From NCBI GenBank assembly GCA_038530575.1, contig JBCBCP010000006.1:62001-126000 (forward strand): 64,000 nt of DNA, read 5' to 3'. Position 1 is the first letter of the stretch; the number at the start of each line of letters is the position of its first letter. The translations under genes and the position numbers were made by a program. Positions 33,790 to 42,439 of this stretch are shown here, piece after piece. Under the pieces are notes generated by a model. That model made no database searches and had not been told where the DNA came from. It worked only from the letters and a program-made list of their open reading frames with translations. Source of the DNA: JBCBCP01 sp038530575 (GTDB lineage Bacteria > Pseudomonadota > Alphaproteobacteria > Rhodobacterales > Rhodobacteraceae).

Positions 33790-35165
33790 TGGCTACTGAA
33801 ATCCTGATGCCCGCCCTCTCCCCCACGATGGAAGAAGGCACGCTGGCCAAGTGGCTCGTGAAGGAAGGCGATACCGTAGCCTCCGGCGACATTCTGGCGG
33901 AGATCGAGACCGACAAGGCGACGATGGAGTTCGAGGCCGTGGACGAGGGCGTGATTGGCAAGATCATGGTCGCGGAAGGCACCGAAGGCGTGAAGGTGAA
34001 CACCCCCATCGCAGTGCTCGTCGAGGAAGGCGAGGACGTGCCGGAGGTTGGCTCGGCCCCTGCCCCCGCGGCGCTGTCCGGGACCGAAGGCAAACCTGCC
34101 AGCGCGCCGACCGCTGCAACCCCGGCAGAGCCCGTGACGGCGCCGGTGGTGGACGAGGCCCCCGACTGGCCGGCAGATGCCGAAATGAAACCAACCACCG
34201 TGCGCGAGGCCCTGCGTGACGCGATGGCCGAGGAAATGCGCGCCGATCCGGACGTATTCCTGATGGGCGAGGAAGTTGCCGAGTATCAAGGTGCCTACAA
34301 GGTGAGCCAGGGCCTCTTGGACGAATTTGGCAGCAAGCGGGTGATCGACACGCCGATCACCGAGCATGGCTTTGCCGGGATCGGCGTTGGGGCGGCGATG
34401 GGCGGTCTGAAGCCCATCGTGGAGTTCATGACCTGGAACTTCGCGATGCAGGCGATTGACCACATCATCAACTCCGCGGCCAAGACGCTTTACATGTCGG
34501 GCGGGCAGATGGGCTGCCCCATCGTCTTCCGCGGCCCTAACGGCGCCGCCGCCCGCGTGGCGGCTCAACACTCTCAGGACTACGCCGCGTGGTACATGCA
34601 GGTGCCGGGCCTGAAGGTTGTCATGCCCTACTCCGCCGCTGACGCGAAGGGGCTGATGAAGACCGCGATCCGCGATCCGAACCCGGTCTGTTTCCTGGAG
34701 AACGAGATCCTGTACGGTCGCTCCTTCGACGTGCCGCAGATCGATGATCTGGCCATCCCCTTCGGCAAAGCGCGCATCTGGCGTGAGGGTACGGATGTGA
34801 CGCTCGTCAGCTTTGGCATCGGGATGCAATACGCGCTCGAGGCGGCAGAAAAGCTCGCCGAGGATGGGATCAGCGCCGAAGTTCTGGACCTGCGCACCAT
34901 CCGTCCGATGGACACCGGCGCGATCATCAAATCGGTGATGAAAACCAACCGCTGCGTCACCGTGGAAGAAGGCTGGCCGCAAGGCTCCGTCGGCTCCTAC
35001 ATCTCGTCCGTGCTGATGCAGGAAGCGTTCGACTACCTTGACGCGCCGGTCATCAACTGCACGGGCAAGGACGTGCCGATGCCCTACGCCGCGAACCTCG
35101 AAAAGCATGCGCTGGTCACCACCGACGAGGTGATCGAGGCCGTGCGCAAAGTGACCTACCGCTAA
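33789..35165 (+). CDS. pdhB: Pyruvate dehydrogenase E1 component, beta subunit, with N-terminal lipoyl domain
   Basis: A 458-residue E1 beta. Residues 1-80 are a complete lipoyl domain with Lys43 in ETDKATMEFE, followed by an Ala/Pro linker (90-125). The transketolase-like pyrimidine-binding and C-terminal domains then run from about 135 (TTVREALRDAMAEEMRADPD, GEEVAEYQGAYKVS, ITEHGFAGIGVGAAMGGLKP). The extra lipoyl domain is characteristic of alphaproteobacterial PdhB and may be reductively acylated in cis. It is about 87% identical, by my manual count, to the PdhC lipoyl domain. It starts with TGATG overlap to pdhA; pdhC begins 12 bp after. Confidence 0.97.
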   Translation: MATEILMPALSPTMEEGTLAKWLVKEGDTVASGDILAEIETDKATMEFEAVDEGVIGKIMVAEGTEGVKVNTPIAVLVEEGEDVPEVGSAPAPAALSGTEGKPASAPTAATPAEPVTAPVVDEAPDWPADAEMKPTTVREALRDAMAEEMRADPDVFLMGEEVAEYQGAYKVSQGLLDEFGSKRVIDTPITEHGFAGIGVGAAMGGLKPIVEFMTWNFAMQAIDHIINSAAKTLYMSGGQMGCPIVFRGPNGAAARVAAQHSQDYAAWYMQVPGLKVVMPYSAADAKGLMKTAIRDPNPVCFLENEILYGRSFDVPQIDDLAIPFGKARIWREGTDVTLVSFGIGMQYALEAAEKLAEDGISAEVLDLRTIRPMDTGAIIKSVMKTNRCVTVEEGWPQGSVGSYISSVLMQEAFDYLDAPVINCTGKDVPMPYAANLEKHALVTTDEVIEAVRKVTYR

Positions 35166-35177
35166 GGAGCGCCCGCG

Positions 35178-36470
35178 ATGCCAACAGAAATCCTGATGCC
35201 CGCGCTCTCTCCGACGATGGAGGAAGGCACGCTTGCCAAATGGCTGGTCAAGGAGGGCGATACCGTCTCCTCCGGCGATTTGCTGGCCGAGATTGAGACC
35301 GACAAGGCCACCATGGAATTCGAAGCCGTGGACGAAGGCACAGTGGGCAAGATCCTGGTGCCGGAAGGCTCCGAAGGGGTGAAGGTCAATACGCCAATCG
35401 CCGTGTTGCTGGAGGATGGCGAGAGCGCCGACGATATCGGCACCGCTTCCGCGCCTGCCCAGGCACCGGCCGTGGACGCCCCCGCACCCGTCGCAGAGGC
35501 ACCCGCCGCGCCAGCTCCGGCGGCTCCGGCCAAAGACGGCACACGCATCTTCGCCTCCCCGCTCGCGCGGCGCATTGCGGCGCAAAAGGGGTTGGACCTG
35601 AGCCAGATCGCGGGCTCCGGTCCGCGAGGGCGCATTGTCAAAGCGGATGTCGAGAATGCCGAGGCGCAACCCGCAGCCGCTGCTCCGGCCCCTGCTGCTG
35701 CCGCACCGGCGGCCACACCCGCAGCTGCGGCGCCTACCGGGCCAAGCGCAGATGCCGTGGCCAAGATGTACGAAGGCCGCGCGTACGAAGAGGTCAAGCT
35801 TGACGGGATGCGAAAGACCATCGCCGCCCGCCTGACCGAAGCAAAGCAGACGGTACCGCACTTCTATTTGCGCCGGGATATTCAGCTTGATGCGTTGCTT
35901 GCGTTCCGAAGCACCCTCAACAAGCAGCTTGAGACGCGCGGCGTGAAACTTTCGGTGAACGACTTCATCATCAAGGCCTGCGCCGCAGCGCTTCAAACAG
36001 TCCCAGACGCGAACGCAGTATGGGCCGGTGACCGGATCCTCAAGCTGACACCGTCCGACGTTGCCGTGGCAGTCGCCATCGAAGGCGGGCTTTTCACGCC
36101 CGTCTTGCAGGACGCTCATATGAAGTCACTAAGCGCCCTCTCGGCGGAGATGAAAGACCTTGCAAGCCGCGCCCGCGACCGGAAACTCGCGCCGCACGAG
36201 TACCAGGGCGGCAGCTTTGCGATCTCCAATCTCGGCATGTTCGGGATCGACAACTTCGACGCTGTGATCAACCCGCCGCACGGCGCGATCCTCGCCGTGG
36301 GCGCGGGCGTGAAAAAACCTGTGGTCGGCCCAGATGGCGATCTGACTGTCGCGACGGTCATGTCCGTAACGCTGTCCGTGGATCATCGTGTGATCGACGG
36401 GGCGCTGGGGGCGGAATTGCTCAAGGCAATCGTGGACGGTCTGGAAAACCCGGTCGCTCTGCTCGCCTGA
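35178..36470 (+). CDS. pdhC: Dihydrolipoamide acetyltransferase (E2)
   Basis: Core enzyme of the pyruvate dehydrogenase complex, transferring acetyl groups from lipoate to CoA. The 430 residues are: lipoyl domain 1-80 (Lys43), Ala/Pro linker, peripheral subunit-binding domain at about 124-160 (FASPLARRIAAQKGLDLSQI), second linker, and catalytic domain from about 200. The active-site DHRVIDG motif has His403 and Asp407. It is last in pdhABC; E3 is supplied by lpd at 15-16.5 kb. A 20-bp perfect palindrome follows the stop by 20 bases. Confidence 0.97.
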   Translation: MPTEILMPALSPTMEEGTLAKWLVKEGDTVSSGDLLAEIETDKATMEFEAVDEGTVGKILVPEGSEGVKVNTPIAVLLEDGESADDIGTASAPAQAPAVDAPAPVAEAPAAPAPAAPAKDGTRIFASPLARRIAAQKGLDLSQIAGSGPRGRIVKADVENAEAQPAAAAPAPAAAAPAATPAAAAPTGPSADAVAKMYEGRAYEEVKLDGMRKTIAARLTEAKQTVPHFYLRRDIQLDALLAFRSTLNKQLETRGVKLSVNDFIIKACAAALQTVPDANAVWAGDRILKLTPSDVAVAVAIEGGLFTPVLQDAHMKSLSALSAEMKDLASRARDRKLAPHEYQGGSFAISNLGMFGIDNFDAVINPPHGAILAVGAGVKKPVVGPDGDLTVATVMSVTLSVDHRVIDGALGAELLKAIVDGLENPVALLA

Positions 36471-36489
36471 CGGGCATCGGTGGTCTGCA

Positions 36490-36509
36490 AGGTCGGGATA
36501 TCCCGACCT
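36490..36509 (+). terminator. Perfect palindromic hairpin after pdhC
   Basis: AGGTCGGGATATCCCGACCT, a perfect 20-bp palindrome beginning 20 bases after the pdhC stop. As RNA it makes an 8-bp stem with an ATAT loop. There is no U-tract after it, so it may be a factor-dependent terminator component or an mRNA-stabilising 3' hairpin rather than an intrinsic terminator. Confidence 0.5.
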
Positions 36510-36538
36510 GACGCGCCCTACCCGCCTCGCTAGAACTT

Positions 36539-36586
36539 CCTCATTCTAATGCCGCATCGCGGCGCAAAAGATTTCAAAGAATGAGG
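36539..36586 (+). promoter_or_regulatory. Nested inverted repeats that can sequester a ribosome-binding site
   Basis: CCTCATTCT (36539-36547) pairs perfectly with AGAATGAGG (36578-36586). Inside is a second hairpin, GCCGC-ATC-GCGGC (36551-36563). The GAGG of the right arm is the apparent Shine-Dalgarno of the ATG at 36592, so folding would hide it. That ATG opens a three-codon ORF (MIY, then TAA) in frame with the membrane gene below. A regulatory leader is inferred. Confidence 0.45.
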
Positions 36587-36627
36587 GCGAGATGATCTAT
36601 TAACTGGGAACGCTCGACGTTGACACA

Positions 36628-36876
36628 TTGTGTCGCTGTGTCGGGCTCGTTGGTTTCATAATCTATGTCAGCGGCTTCTTCGCGCTGAGCCTCGGGCGGC
36701 TTAACAGCCACCGCCCAGCATATTTTATTATGGTCCTTACAGCGTCGAGCTGCGTGACGGTCAGCCTGCTGGCAGAGTTCAACCTGTCCGCCGCACTGAT
36801 CCAGGCGTTCTACATTGTTATCTCCAGCGGTGCGATCATCCTGCGCTTGGGCCGCCGGTTCGTTCCGGCAGTCTAG
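36628..36876 (+). CDS. Small three-TM membrane protein (CBU_0592-like), start uncertain
   Basis: An 82-residue hydrophobic protein with about three helices (LVGFIIYVSGFFALSLG, AYFIMVLTASSCVTVSLLA, ALIQAFYIVISSGAIILRLG), resembling the small CBU_0592-type membrane family. The only start in this open stretch is TTG at 36628 with no clear Shine-Dalgarno. A well-placed ATG with GAGGGCGAG at 36592 is in frame, but TAA interrupts at 36601-36603 (codon 4). So the gene is either translated from the TTG, reinitiated after a mini-ORF, or carries a nonsense mutation. The 3' end overlaps cysE by 4 bp. Confidence 0.55.
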   Translation: MCRCVGLVGFIIYVSGFFALSLGRLNSHRPAYFIMVLTASSCVTVSLLAEFNLSAALIQAFYIVISSGAIILRLGRRFVPAV

Positions 36877-37682
36877 CCGTTTTTGCCCAGCATGTGGTTC
36901 ATCGAGATTGACGGCTGATCGCAGCCCGCCTCTCCAACGATGCGCGCAGGAATACCCGCCACCGTCTTGCAGGATGGAACCGGCTCCAGAACGACCGAGC
37001 CCGCCGCGATACGGCTGCAATCCCCAACCGAGATATTACCGAGCACCTTCGCTCCCGCGCCGATCAACACGCCATTGCCAATCTTGGGGTGACGATCTTC
37101 TTCTTCCTTGCCGGTCCCGCCAAGCGTGACCGAGTGCAGCATCGACACATTGTCACCGACCACCGCCGTTTCGCCAATCACGATGGAATGGGCGTGGTCG
37201 ATCATGATGCCCTTGCCGATTTTCGCGGCCGGATGGATGTCGACACCGAAAATCTCACTCACCCGCATCTGGAAGAAATAGGCGAGGTCGTGCTGTCCAT
37301 TGGTCCACAGATAGTGGCCGATGCGATAGGCCTGCATCGCCTGATAGCCTTTGAAATAAAGGATAGGCTGCAAGAGGCGATGGCAGGCCGGGTCGCGTTC
37401 GTAGACGGCCACAAGGTCTGCGCGGGCGGCCTCAACAAGTGCGGGCGAGTCGGCGTAGGCCGCATCGACAATTTCGCGGACGACGACCATCGACATCTCG
37501 TTTGACGCCAGCTTTGCCGCGATCCTGTAGCTCAGCGCTTTGTTCAGCGACTTGTGGTGCAGCACGCAGGCATGCACGAACCCGCCGATCAGCGGCTCAT
37601 CACGGACGGCGGTTTGTGCTTCGTCCGTGATTTGGGACCAGACGGGATCAACCGCTGCGATTTTGCTTTCGGGATGGGCCAT
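36873..37682 (-). CDS. cysE: Serine O-acetyltransferase
   Basis: Makes O-acetylserine from serine and acetyl-CoA, the carbon acceptor for cysteine synthesis. The 269 residues comprise the helical N-terminal SATase domain (DPVWSQITDEAQTAVRDEPL...) and a left-handed beta-helix of hexapeptide repeats. The catalytic region is MIDHAHSIVIGETAVVGD, with MLHSVTLGGTGK and the C-terminal GIPARIVG. An AAAGGAG Shine-Dalgarno precedes ATG. It sits immediately 3' of the GTA cluster on the same strand (109-bp gap) with no obvious terminator between. Confidence 0.97.
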   Translation of the reverse strand: MAHPESKIAAVDPVWSQITDEAQTAVRDEPLIGGFVHACVLHHKSLNKALSYRIAAKLASNEMSMVVVREIVDAAYADSPALVEAARADLVAVYERDPACHRLLQPILYFKGYQAMQAYRIGHYLWTNGQHDLAYFFQMRVSEIFGVDIHPAAKIGKGIMIDHAHSIVIGETAVVGDNVSMLHSVTLGGTGKEEEDRHPKIGNGVLIGAGAKVLGNISVGDCSRIAAGSVVLEPVPSCKTVAGIPARIVGEAGCDQPSISMNHMLGKNG

Positions 37683-37791
37683 GGCGCGTCTCCTTTGCGC
37701 TTTGCATAGCCGATGTATGTTGCAAACGCCAAACAGGAAGCTGTGATGGCCTAAATTAGTGAAATTGATGGATCGCGGCAGGTCGGTGCGG

Positions 37792-38088
37792 TCAGCGGCT
37801 GGCCCGCTCTTCCTTGCGCTTTAGGATGGTGCGCAGCACCGTCTCAAGGCAGGTGCAATACTCGACATCGTTCAAGCGCGGCTCACGCGCACGGACCCGT
37901 TTGCGCGCCGCGGCCGACAGCGTGCCATCGCCCCAAAGCGCGTGCTGTCGCCCGATGCGGCTGGTATAGGCATCGGCCCAATCCGCTTCGTCCAGCATCC
38001 TCAGGCACAGCGCAGCCCGTGTGCCTGCAGGCGCGGCGAGCAGGACACGCGCGGCGTCCCGCACATCGATATGCTCAAGCGGGCGCAT
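37792..38088 (-). CDS. GTA-cluster-linked small protein of unknown function
   Basis: A 98-residue, arginine-rich, helical protein starting MRPLEHIDVRDAARVLLAAP and ending LKRKEERASR. Its ATG overlaps the g15 stop (TGATG), so it is translated as the last gene of the GTA operon. I recognise it as the small gene commonly found after g15 in Rhodobacteraceae but know no function. A contiguous reading frame extends upstream inside g15, but the coupled start at 38088 is the natural one. Confidence 0.75.
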   Translation of the reverse strand: MRPLEHIDVRDAARVLLAAPAGTRAALCLRMLDEADWADAYTSRIGRQHALWGDGTLSAAARKRVRAREPRLNDVEYCTCLETVLRTILKRKEERASR

Positions 38089-41000
38089 CAGGCACTGAAC
38101 CGCGCAGGCAGTCCCGGGCCGTAGCGCGACGAAATCTGCGCCACCTCCAGCCGGTAATCCGGCACACCATCCGCCGCCTGCATCGCCGCCGAATAGGTCC
38201 ACTCAGGGGTCGTCACCTGCGCCTCGCGCAACACCGTGCCGCCATCCAGCACCTGAACGCGGTACGCCTCGACATCCTCGCCCAGCGGGACATCAGCGCT
38301 TTCCCACGGATCGCCATCAATGCGGGTCCGGCGCGTCCATGCAAAGGCGTGATCCCCGCCCGATACCACACGGCGCAGATGGGCCGGGGCGTAGGGGCGC
38401 AGACCGTTGCCATCGAAGGCTGCAACGATCCGCGTGTAGGACGGATCGTCAAAGGCGCGCTGAGCGGGTCCAATCCGGTAGTTCTGCGCCACCCGGCGGA
38501 GCGAGGCCGGCAGCGCAATCTGCCCCGGCACGCCGTCCAGCAAAACAAACCACGACCCCACTGGCCAGGCATCGGGCATCAACGCGTCCGTGCCCAATTG
38601 ACCGCGCAGACGGTTCGACAGCAAATAGGTGTTCTCGCCGATCAGTTCGGCATCCTGAAACTGAAAGAGTTCCCAATTCCCTGACGACCCGTCGCCAATA
38701 GCCGCCAGATTGCCGCCATTCAGCAGGGCCGTGCGTTCGATCGAACTGAGCGTGCCGGCCACCAGTTTCACCTCAAGTGAGGCGCCGCGATCCCAGATCC
38801 CGGCGGGTGCCGCGGCCAGCGCGCTTTGCGTCAGTCCAACTGTGCTTCGGGCGGCAATGATGGAATTCAGCGCATAGCCATCGTCCTGCGCCGCCGAATA
38901 GACGGCAACACTGCCGGGCCATGGCTGACCCGTCACCGCCAGATGCGGGGCATGGGGCGCCTCGTCACCGGTCAGGAGCGGCAGATCAAGGAACAGCGGC
39001 TGCACCGGAACGGGGGGCACAAATTCGCGCACCGTCGCAAGGTCAGCATCAATTTCGGACGGCACATATGTCTCGGGCTCGATCCTCACGGCGTCGATGA
39101 CCTGAAACGGCCCCTGCTCCACCCGATCAATACGGAAACGCGCGGGCCCCTCTCCATCGTCGCCAGGCAGTTGCACAACGTCACCCGCGCCCAAATCCAG
39201 CCGCGATGGCGGCAAGGCCAGCCGGACGCCTTCGCGGGCAATGCGCGCCTCGGCCAACCAGCGCTCGGTGATCTGGCGCGCCTCGGCCCGGGTCAGCGAC
39301 AATGCAAGCTCCGTTGCAGACACTGCATGAGTTGCATCGTCGGCGAGGATCGCCTCTTCGGTCGCGGTTTCGAAATTGGCGTCAGCCTCGACAAAGCCCA
39401 GCCGCACGCGGCCGGCCAGTTCGACATCTGCATCGCGCACCTGTTCCAGCGCACCATCAAGATCATCAGTTCGCGCCACGCGTGTCCGGTCCACCGCACT
39501 GTCGGTCACACCGTCGCGCATCCGAAAGACCAGCTCGCCATTGCGTTCGATTGCGTCAAACGCATAGCGCAGCATCAAGGGCTGCAGCGCAGAGCGGGCA
39601 TCGGCCACATCGCTGATGGCAAACCCCCGGACGTAGCCATAAAGGCCTTGCGTGTTGTAGGCTGTCAGGTCCGCGCGCTCGCAGATCTCCGACACGACAT
39701 TGGCGAGCGTTCGTCCGGAAGTGCGCCCGTTTATCCAGTGCCCGCGCGGGTAATTTCGCCCGTCCGACCAAATTGACAAGTTGTTGGGAAAGAATGGATA
39801 TGGCCGCGTATCCCACGCCCAGACGAAGGCGCGGCCCATGTCCAGCATCGGACCACCGTAAGCAATCGACACGGGGTTGTTTTCTGGCTCCGTCCAATAG
39901 CTGTGCATCGCGCGCAAATATTGTTTCTGGATCAGGTCATCGCGGGCGCCGTTCGAGTGTTTTGGCAGGCTCGATTCCGAAGACTTCTCATCCAGGAACT
40001 TGTTCGGCTGGTTCGTGCCCTTGTCTACTGCGGCGCAGCCCAGTTCAGTGAACCAGAACGGCTTCATCTGCGGCTCCCAGGCCGTCGGGGTCTCGTCCCG
40101 CAGCCCGTCAATGCGGTTGTGGTGCGTGTTCAGCCACCAGTTGCGCAAATCCTTGTAACGGAACACCCACGGCTCATCATGGGCGCCATCGGTGATTGGC
40201 GTGCGGATCTGCGCCGCCTCGGCATCGACCGAATGGTAGTACCAATCGTACCCCTCCCCGCCCTCGATATTGGAGGTCAGGTAACCCAAGTCATAGATCG
40301 CGTCCCAGCTTTGCGCATCGAGGTGATCACGCCCCGCGCGCCAATCGGACAGCGGCATATAGTTGTCGATCCCGATGAAATCGATCTCGTCATCCGCCCA
40401 GAGCGGGTCGAGGTGGAAATAAACATTCCCGGTTCCGTCCTGCGGCTGGTATCCGAAATATTCCGACCAGTCCGCCGCATAGCCGATCTTGGTATCCGGG
40501 CCGACCAACGAACGCACATCCGCTGCAATCTGGCGAAGCGCCGCAACAAACGGGAACGTATGGCCCGCACCGCGCAGTTGAGTCAGCCCGCGCAATTCGG
40601 ACCCGATACAAAAAGCGTCCACACCGCCCGCCGCGGCACACAGCGCCGCATAGTGCAGGATAAACCGCGAAAACGTCCATTCATCGGGGCCGGTGTAGGT
40701 CACCGCGCCATTGGCCACCGTGAAGTCCGCGGCCGTGACGTTGCCAACAAAGGCCGCAACCTCCGCCTCCATCGCGGCGGTCCCGTCCGGGCTGCCGTCC
40801 ACCCCGGGGGCGAGGCTGCCGGTGATCCGCCCGCGCCATGGCAGCCGCGGTTGACCCGTCTCGCCCGTGTAGGGGTCGGGCAACGTGTTGCCGTCCAGCT
40901 GATCCATAAGGAGGAACGGGTAGAACATCACAGCCTTACCGGCTTCGTTCATCGCGTGAATCGCCTCAACCACCGAGACATCGGCGGGTGTGCCGCCATA

Positions 41001-42005
41001 GACTGGTCGATCCTCGGATTGCGCAATTTCCACCGCTCCGGCGCGGGTCAGCCCCGATACGCTCCACGGCATGTTGGAACCTTCGTGATCGGCACGTTCG
41101 ACCTTTGGCTCCACACGGCAGTCGGCGCAACGCAGATCGCCACCGAACCACGACACGACGAGGGACGTCGCCTCGCACTCAGGAAGCTCATCCTGAAGGA
41201 TTTCAAGGCTTTGGGCGAAATCGGTCTTGCCGGCAGGCGTATTGACGTTAGCACTCCACCGCCCCGTCGCGCCATCGGAATAGTAAACAGGCGTTGTGGC
41301 CAACGCGTACTCACCAGAGCCCGGCATCAAGGCAACGGCGCGCACGGCGCGTGTCATTTCCTCGTCGGCGCCCGTCTGGTCAGGCTGTTCAGGGCGCACG
41401 ACTTCAAAGGTAAATTGCGGAACGCGATTACCAAACGGCGCCAGCTCCAGCGCCTCCATCACCACATAGGCGGTGCCGCGATAGGCCGGCACCTGCCCAG
41501 CGCCCTCAATTGCTGCAATCACCGGATCAGGTAGCTGGTCTCGTGTGCCGGTGTAGACACGCATGTTCAGACTGTCTGCAGCAACCTCTTCGCCGTCCGC
41601 CCAAACGCGGCCCACGCGCGTGATTACGCCCTCGCAAAGCGCAATCGCAAGGTTCACGGAATAGCTGTATTCGCGGGTCTTGGGCTGGCTTGGTGCGCCC
41701 TTTCCCCCACCGGTCACAGTGCTGGTCTCGGCAAAGTCCGACGCCCAGATCACCTGGCCACCGAGCCGCATCCGCCCATATAGCTGACCAACGGGTGCGC
41801 CCTCACCGGCATTGGTCAAACGGAACCGGTCCACCTTTCCCGTCTCGCGCACGTCCGAGCCCTGCCCCATGATGCGCTGGTCGATCACCTTGCCCAGCGT
41901 TGCGCCCGCAGCACGGCCAACCGCAACAGCGCTCAGCCCGGCCAGCGTACCGCCGACCGAGCCCCCAATTGCCGCACCCGCAGCGCTCAGAACGATTGTC
42001 GCCAT
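38088..42005 (-). CDS. g15: GTA g15, host-specificity / baseplate megatron protein
   Basis: A 1305-residue tail-tip protein, the largest GTA product. The N-terminus is hydrophobic and Gly/Ala-rich (SAAGAAIGGSVGGTLAGLSA). The centre contains the GTA TIM-barrel domain (AALCAAAGGVDAFCIGSELR, DFIGIDNYMPLSDWRAG, FTELGCAAVDKGTNQPNKF). The distal part has phage tail-tip (J-like) and receptor-binding segments. It forms the central fibre that contacts the recipient. It starts by TGATG coupling with g14. There are no internal stops; the length agrees with RcGTA g15. Confidence 0.95.
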   Translation of the reverse strand: MATIVLSAAGAAIGGSVGGTLAGLSAVAVGRAAGATLGKVIDQRIMGQGSDVRETGKVDRFRLTNAGEGAPVGQLYGRMRLGGQVIWASDFAETSTVTGGGKGAPSQPKTREYSYSVNLAIALCEGVITRVGRVWADGEEVAADSLNMRVYTGTRDQLPDPVIAAIEGAGQVPAYRGTAYVVMEALELAPFGNRVPQFTFEVVRPEQPDQTGADEEMTRAVRAVALMPGSGEYALATTPVYYSDGATGRWSANVNTPAGKTDFAQSLEILQDELPECEATSLVVSWFGGDLRCADCRVEPKVERADHEGSNMPWSVSGLTRAGAVEIAQSEDRPVYGGTPADVSVVEAIHAMNEAGKAVMFYPFLLMDQLDGNTLPDPYTGETGQPRLPWRGRITGSLAPGVDGSPDGTAAMEAEVAAFVGNVTAADFTVANGAVTYTGPDEWTFSRFILHYAALCAAAGGVDAFCIGSELRGLTQLRGAGHTFPFVAALRQIAADVRSLVGPDTKIGYAADWSEYFGYQPQDGTGNVYFHLDPLWADDEIDFIGIDNYMPLSDWRAGRDHLDAQSWDAIYDLGYLTSNIEGGEGYDWYYHSVDAEAAQIRTPITDGAHDEPWVFRYKDLRNWWLNTHHNRIDGLRDETPTAWEPQMKPFWFTELGCAAVDKGTNQPNKFLDEKSSESSLPKHSNGARDDLIQKQYLRAMHSYWTEPENNPVSIAYGGPMLDMGRAFVWAWDTRPYPFFPNNLSIWSDGRNYPRGHWINGRTSGRTLANVVSEICERADLTAYNTQGLYGYVRGFAISDVADARSALQPLMLRYAFDAIERNGELVFRMRDGVTDSAVDRTRVARTDDLDGALEQVRDADVELAGRVRLGFVEADANFETATEEAILADDATHAVSATELALSLTRAEARQITERWLAEARIAREGVRLALPPSRLDLGAGDVVQLPGDDGEGPARFRIDRVEQGPFQVIDAVRIEPETYVPSEIDADLATVREFVPPVPVQPLFLDLPLLTGDEAPHAPHLAVTGQPWPGSVAVYSAAQDDGYALNSIIAARSTVGLTQSALAAAPAGIWDRGASLEVKLVAGTLSSIERTALLNGGNLAAIGDGSSGNWELFQFQDAELIGENTYLLSNRLRGQLGTDALMPDAWPVGSWFVLLDGVPGQIALPASLRRVAQNYRIGPAQRAFDDPSYTRIVAAFDGNGLRPYAPAHLRRVVSGGDHAFAWTRRTRIDGDPWESADVPLGEDVEAYRVQVLDGGTVLREAQVTTPEWTYSAAMQAADGVPDYRLEVAQISSRYGPGLPARFSA

Positions 42006-42439
42006 CAGTTGGCCTCCTGTCGAAATGCGAAACGCGCCACGATGCGGCGCCGCCACGGCGCAGACAGCGGGGATTCCACCACGCCGTGCCCGCTATAGGC
42101 ATGGATAAAAGCCTGCGCCGGACCGATCGCCGACACGATCCCCAAGTGCTTGGCCACCGCGCCCGCGCGCATGCGGAACAAAATGACGTCGCCAACGGCT
42201 TCGGCACCCGCTGCACGCGGCTCCAGATGGCGCAGAGCCGCTTGCCATAGCCGCTCATCGCCCCCTGCTTCGGACCAGTCCATCGTGTAAGCTGGCGGCG
42301 CCTCAGGCTCCGCGCCATACAGCGCGCGCCAGACCCCGCGAACAAGGCCAAGGCAATCGGCCCCCGCCCCCCGGCAAGAGGCTTGATGGACATAGGGCGT
42401 GCCGATCCAACGGCGCGCTTCCGCTGCTGCGCAGATCAC
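42005..42439 (-). CDS. g14: GTA g14, NlpC/P60-family peptidase
   Basis: A 144-residue cell-wall hydrolase of the NlpC/P60 fold. The catalytic Cys29 is in GAGADCLGLVRGVW and the His98 in AVAKHLGIVS. The particle uses it to breach recipient peptidoglycan. I chose the GTG at 42439, which overlaps the g13 stop as GTGA; an ORF extension upstream lies inside g13. It is coupled downstream to g15 by a one-base overlap. Confidence 0.93.
   Translation of the reverse strand: MICAAAEARRWIGTPYVHQASCRGAGADCLGLVRGVWRALYGAEPEAPPAYTMDWSEAGGDERLWQAALRHLEPRAAGAEAVGDVILFRMRAGAVAKHLGIVSAIGPAQAFIHAYSGHGVVESPLSAPWRRRIVARFAFRQEAN

Noticed and set aside
33762..36119. 785-codon minus-strand open frame opposite pdhB/pdhC
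   Set aside because: It mirrors the coding strand of the pyruvate dehydrogenase genes and has no recognisable protein.
37683..37791. cysE promoter (TTGGCG-18-TATGCA)
   Set aside because: The -10 matches only three of six bases; read-through from the GTA operon cannot be excluded.
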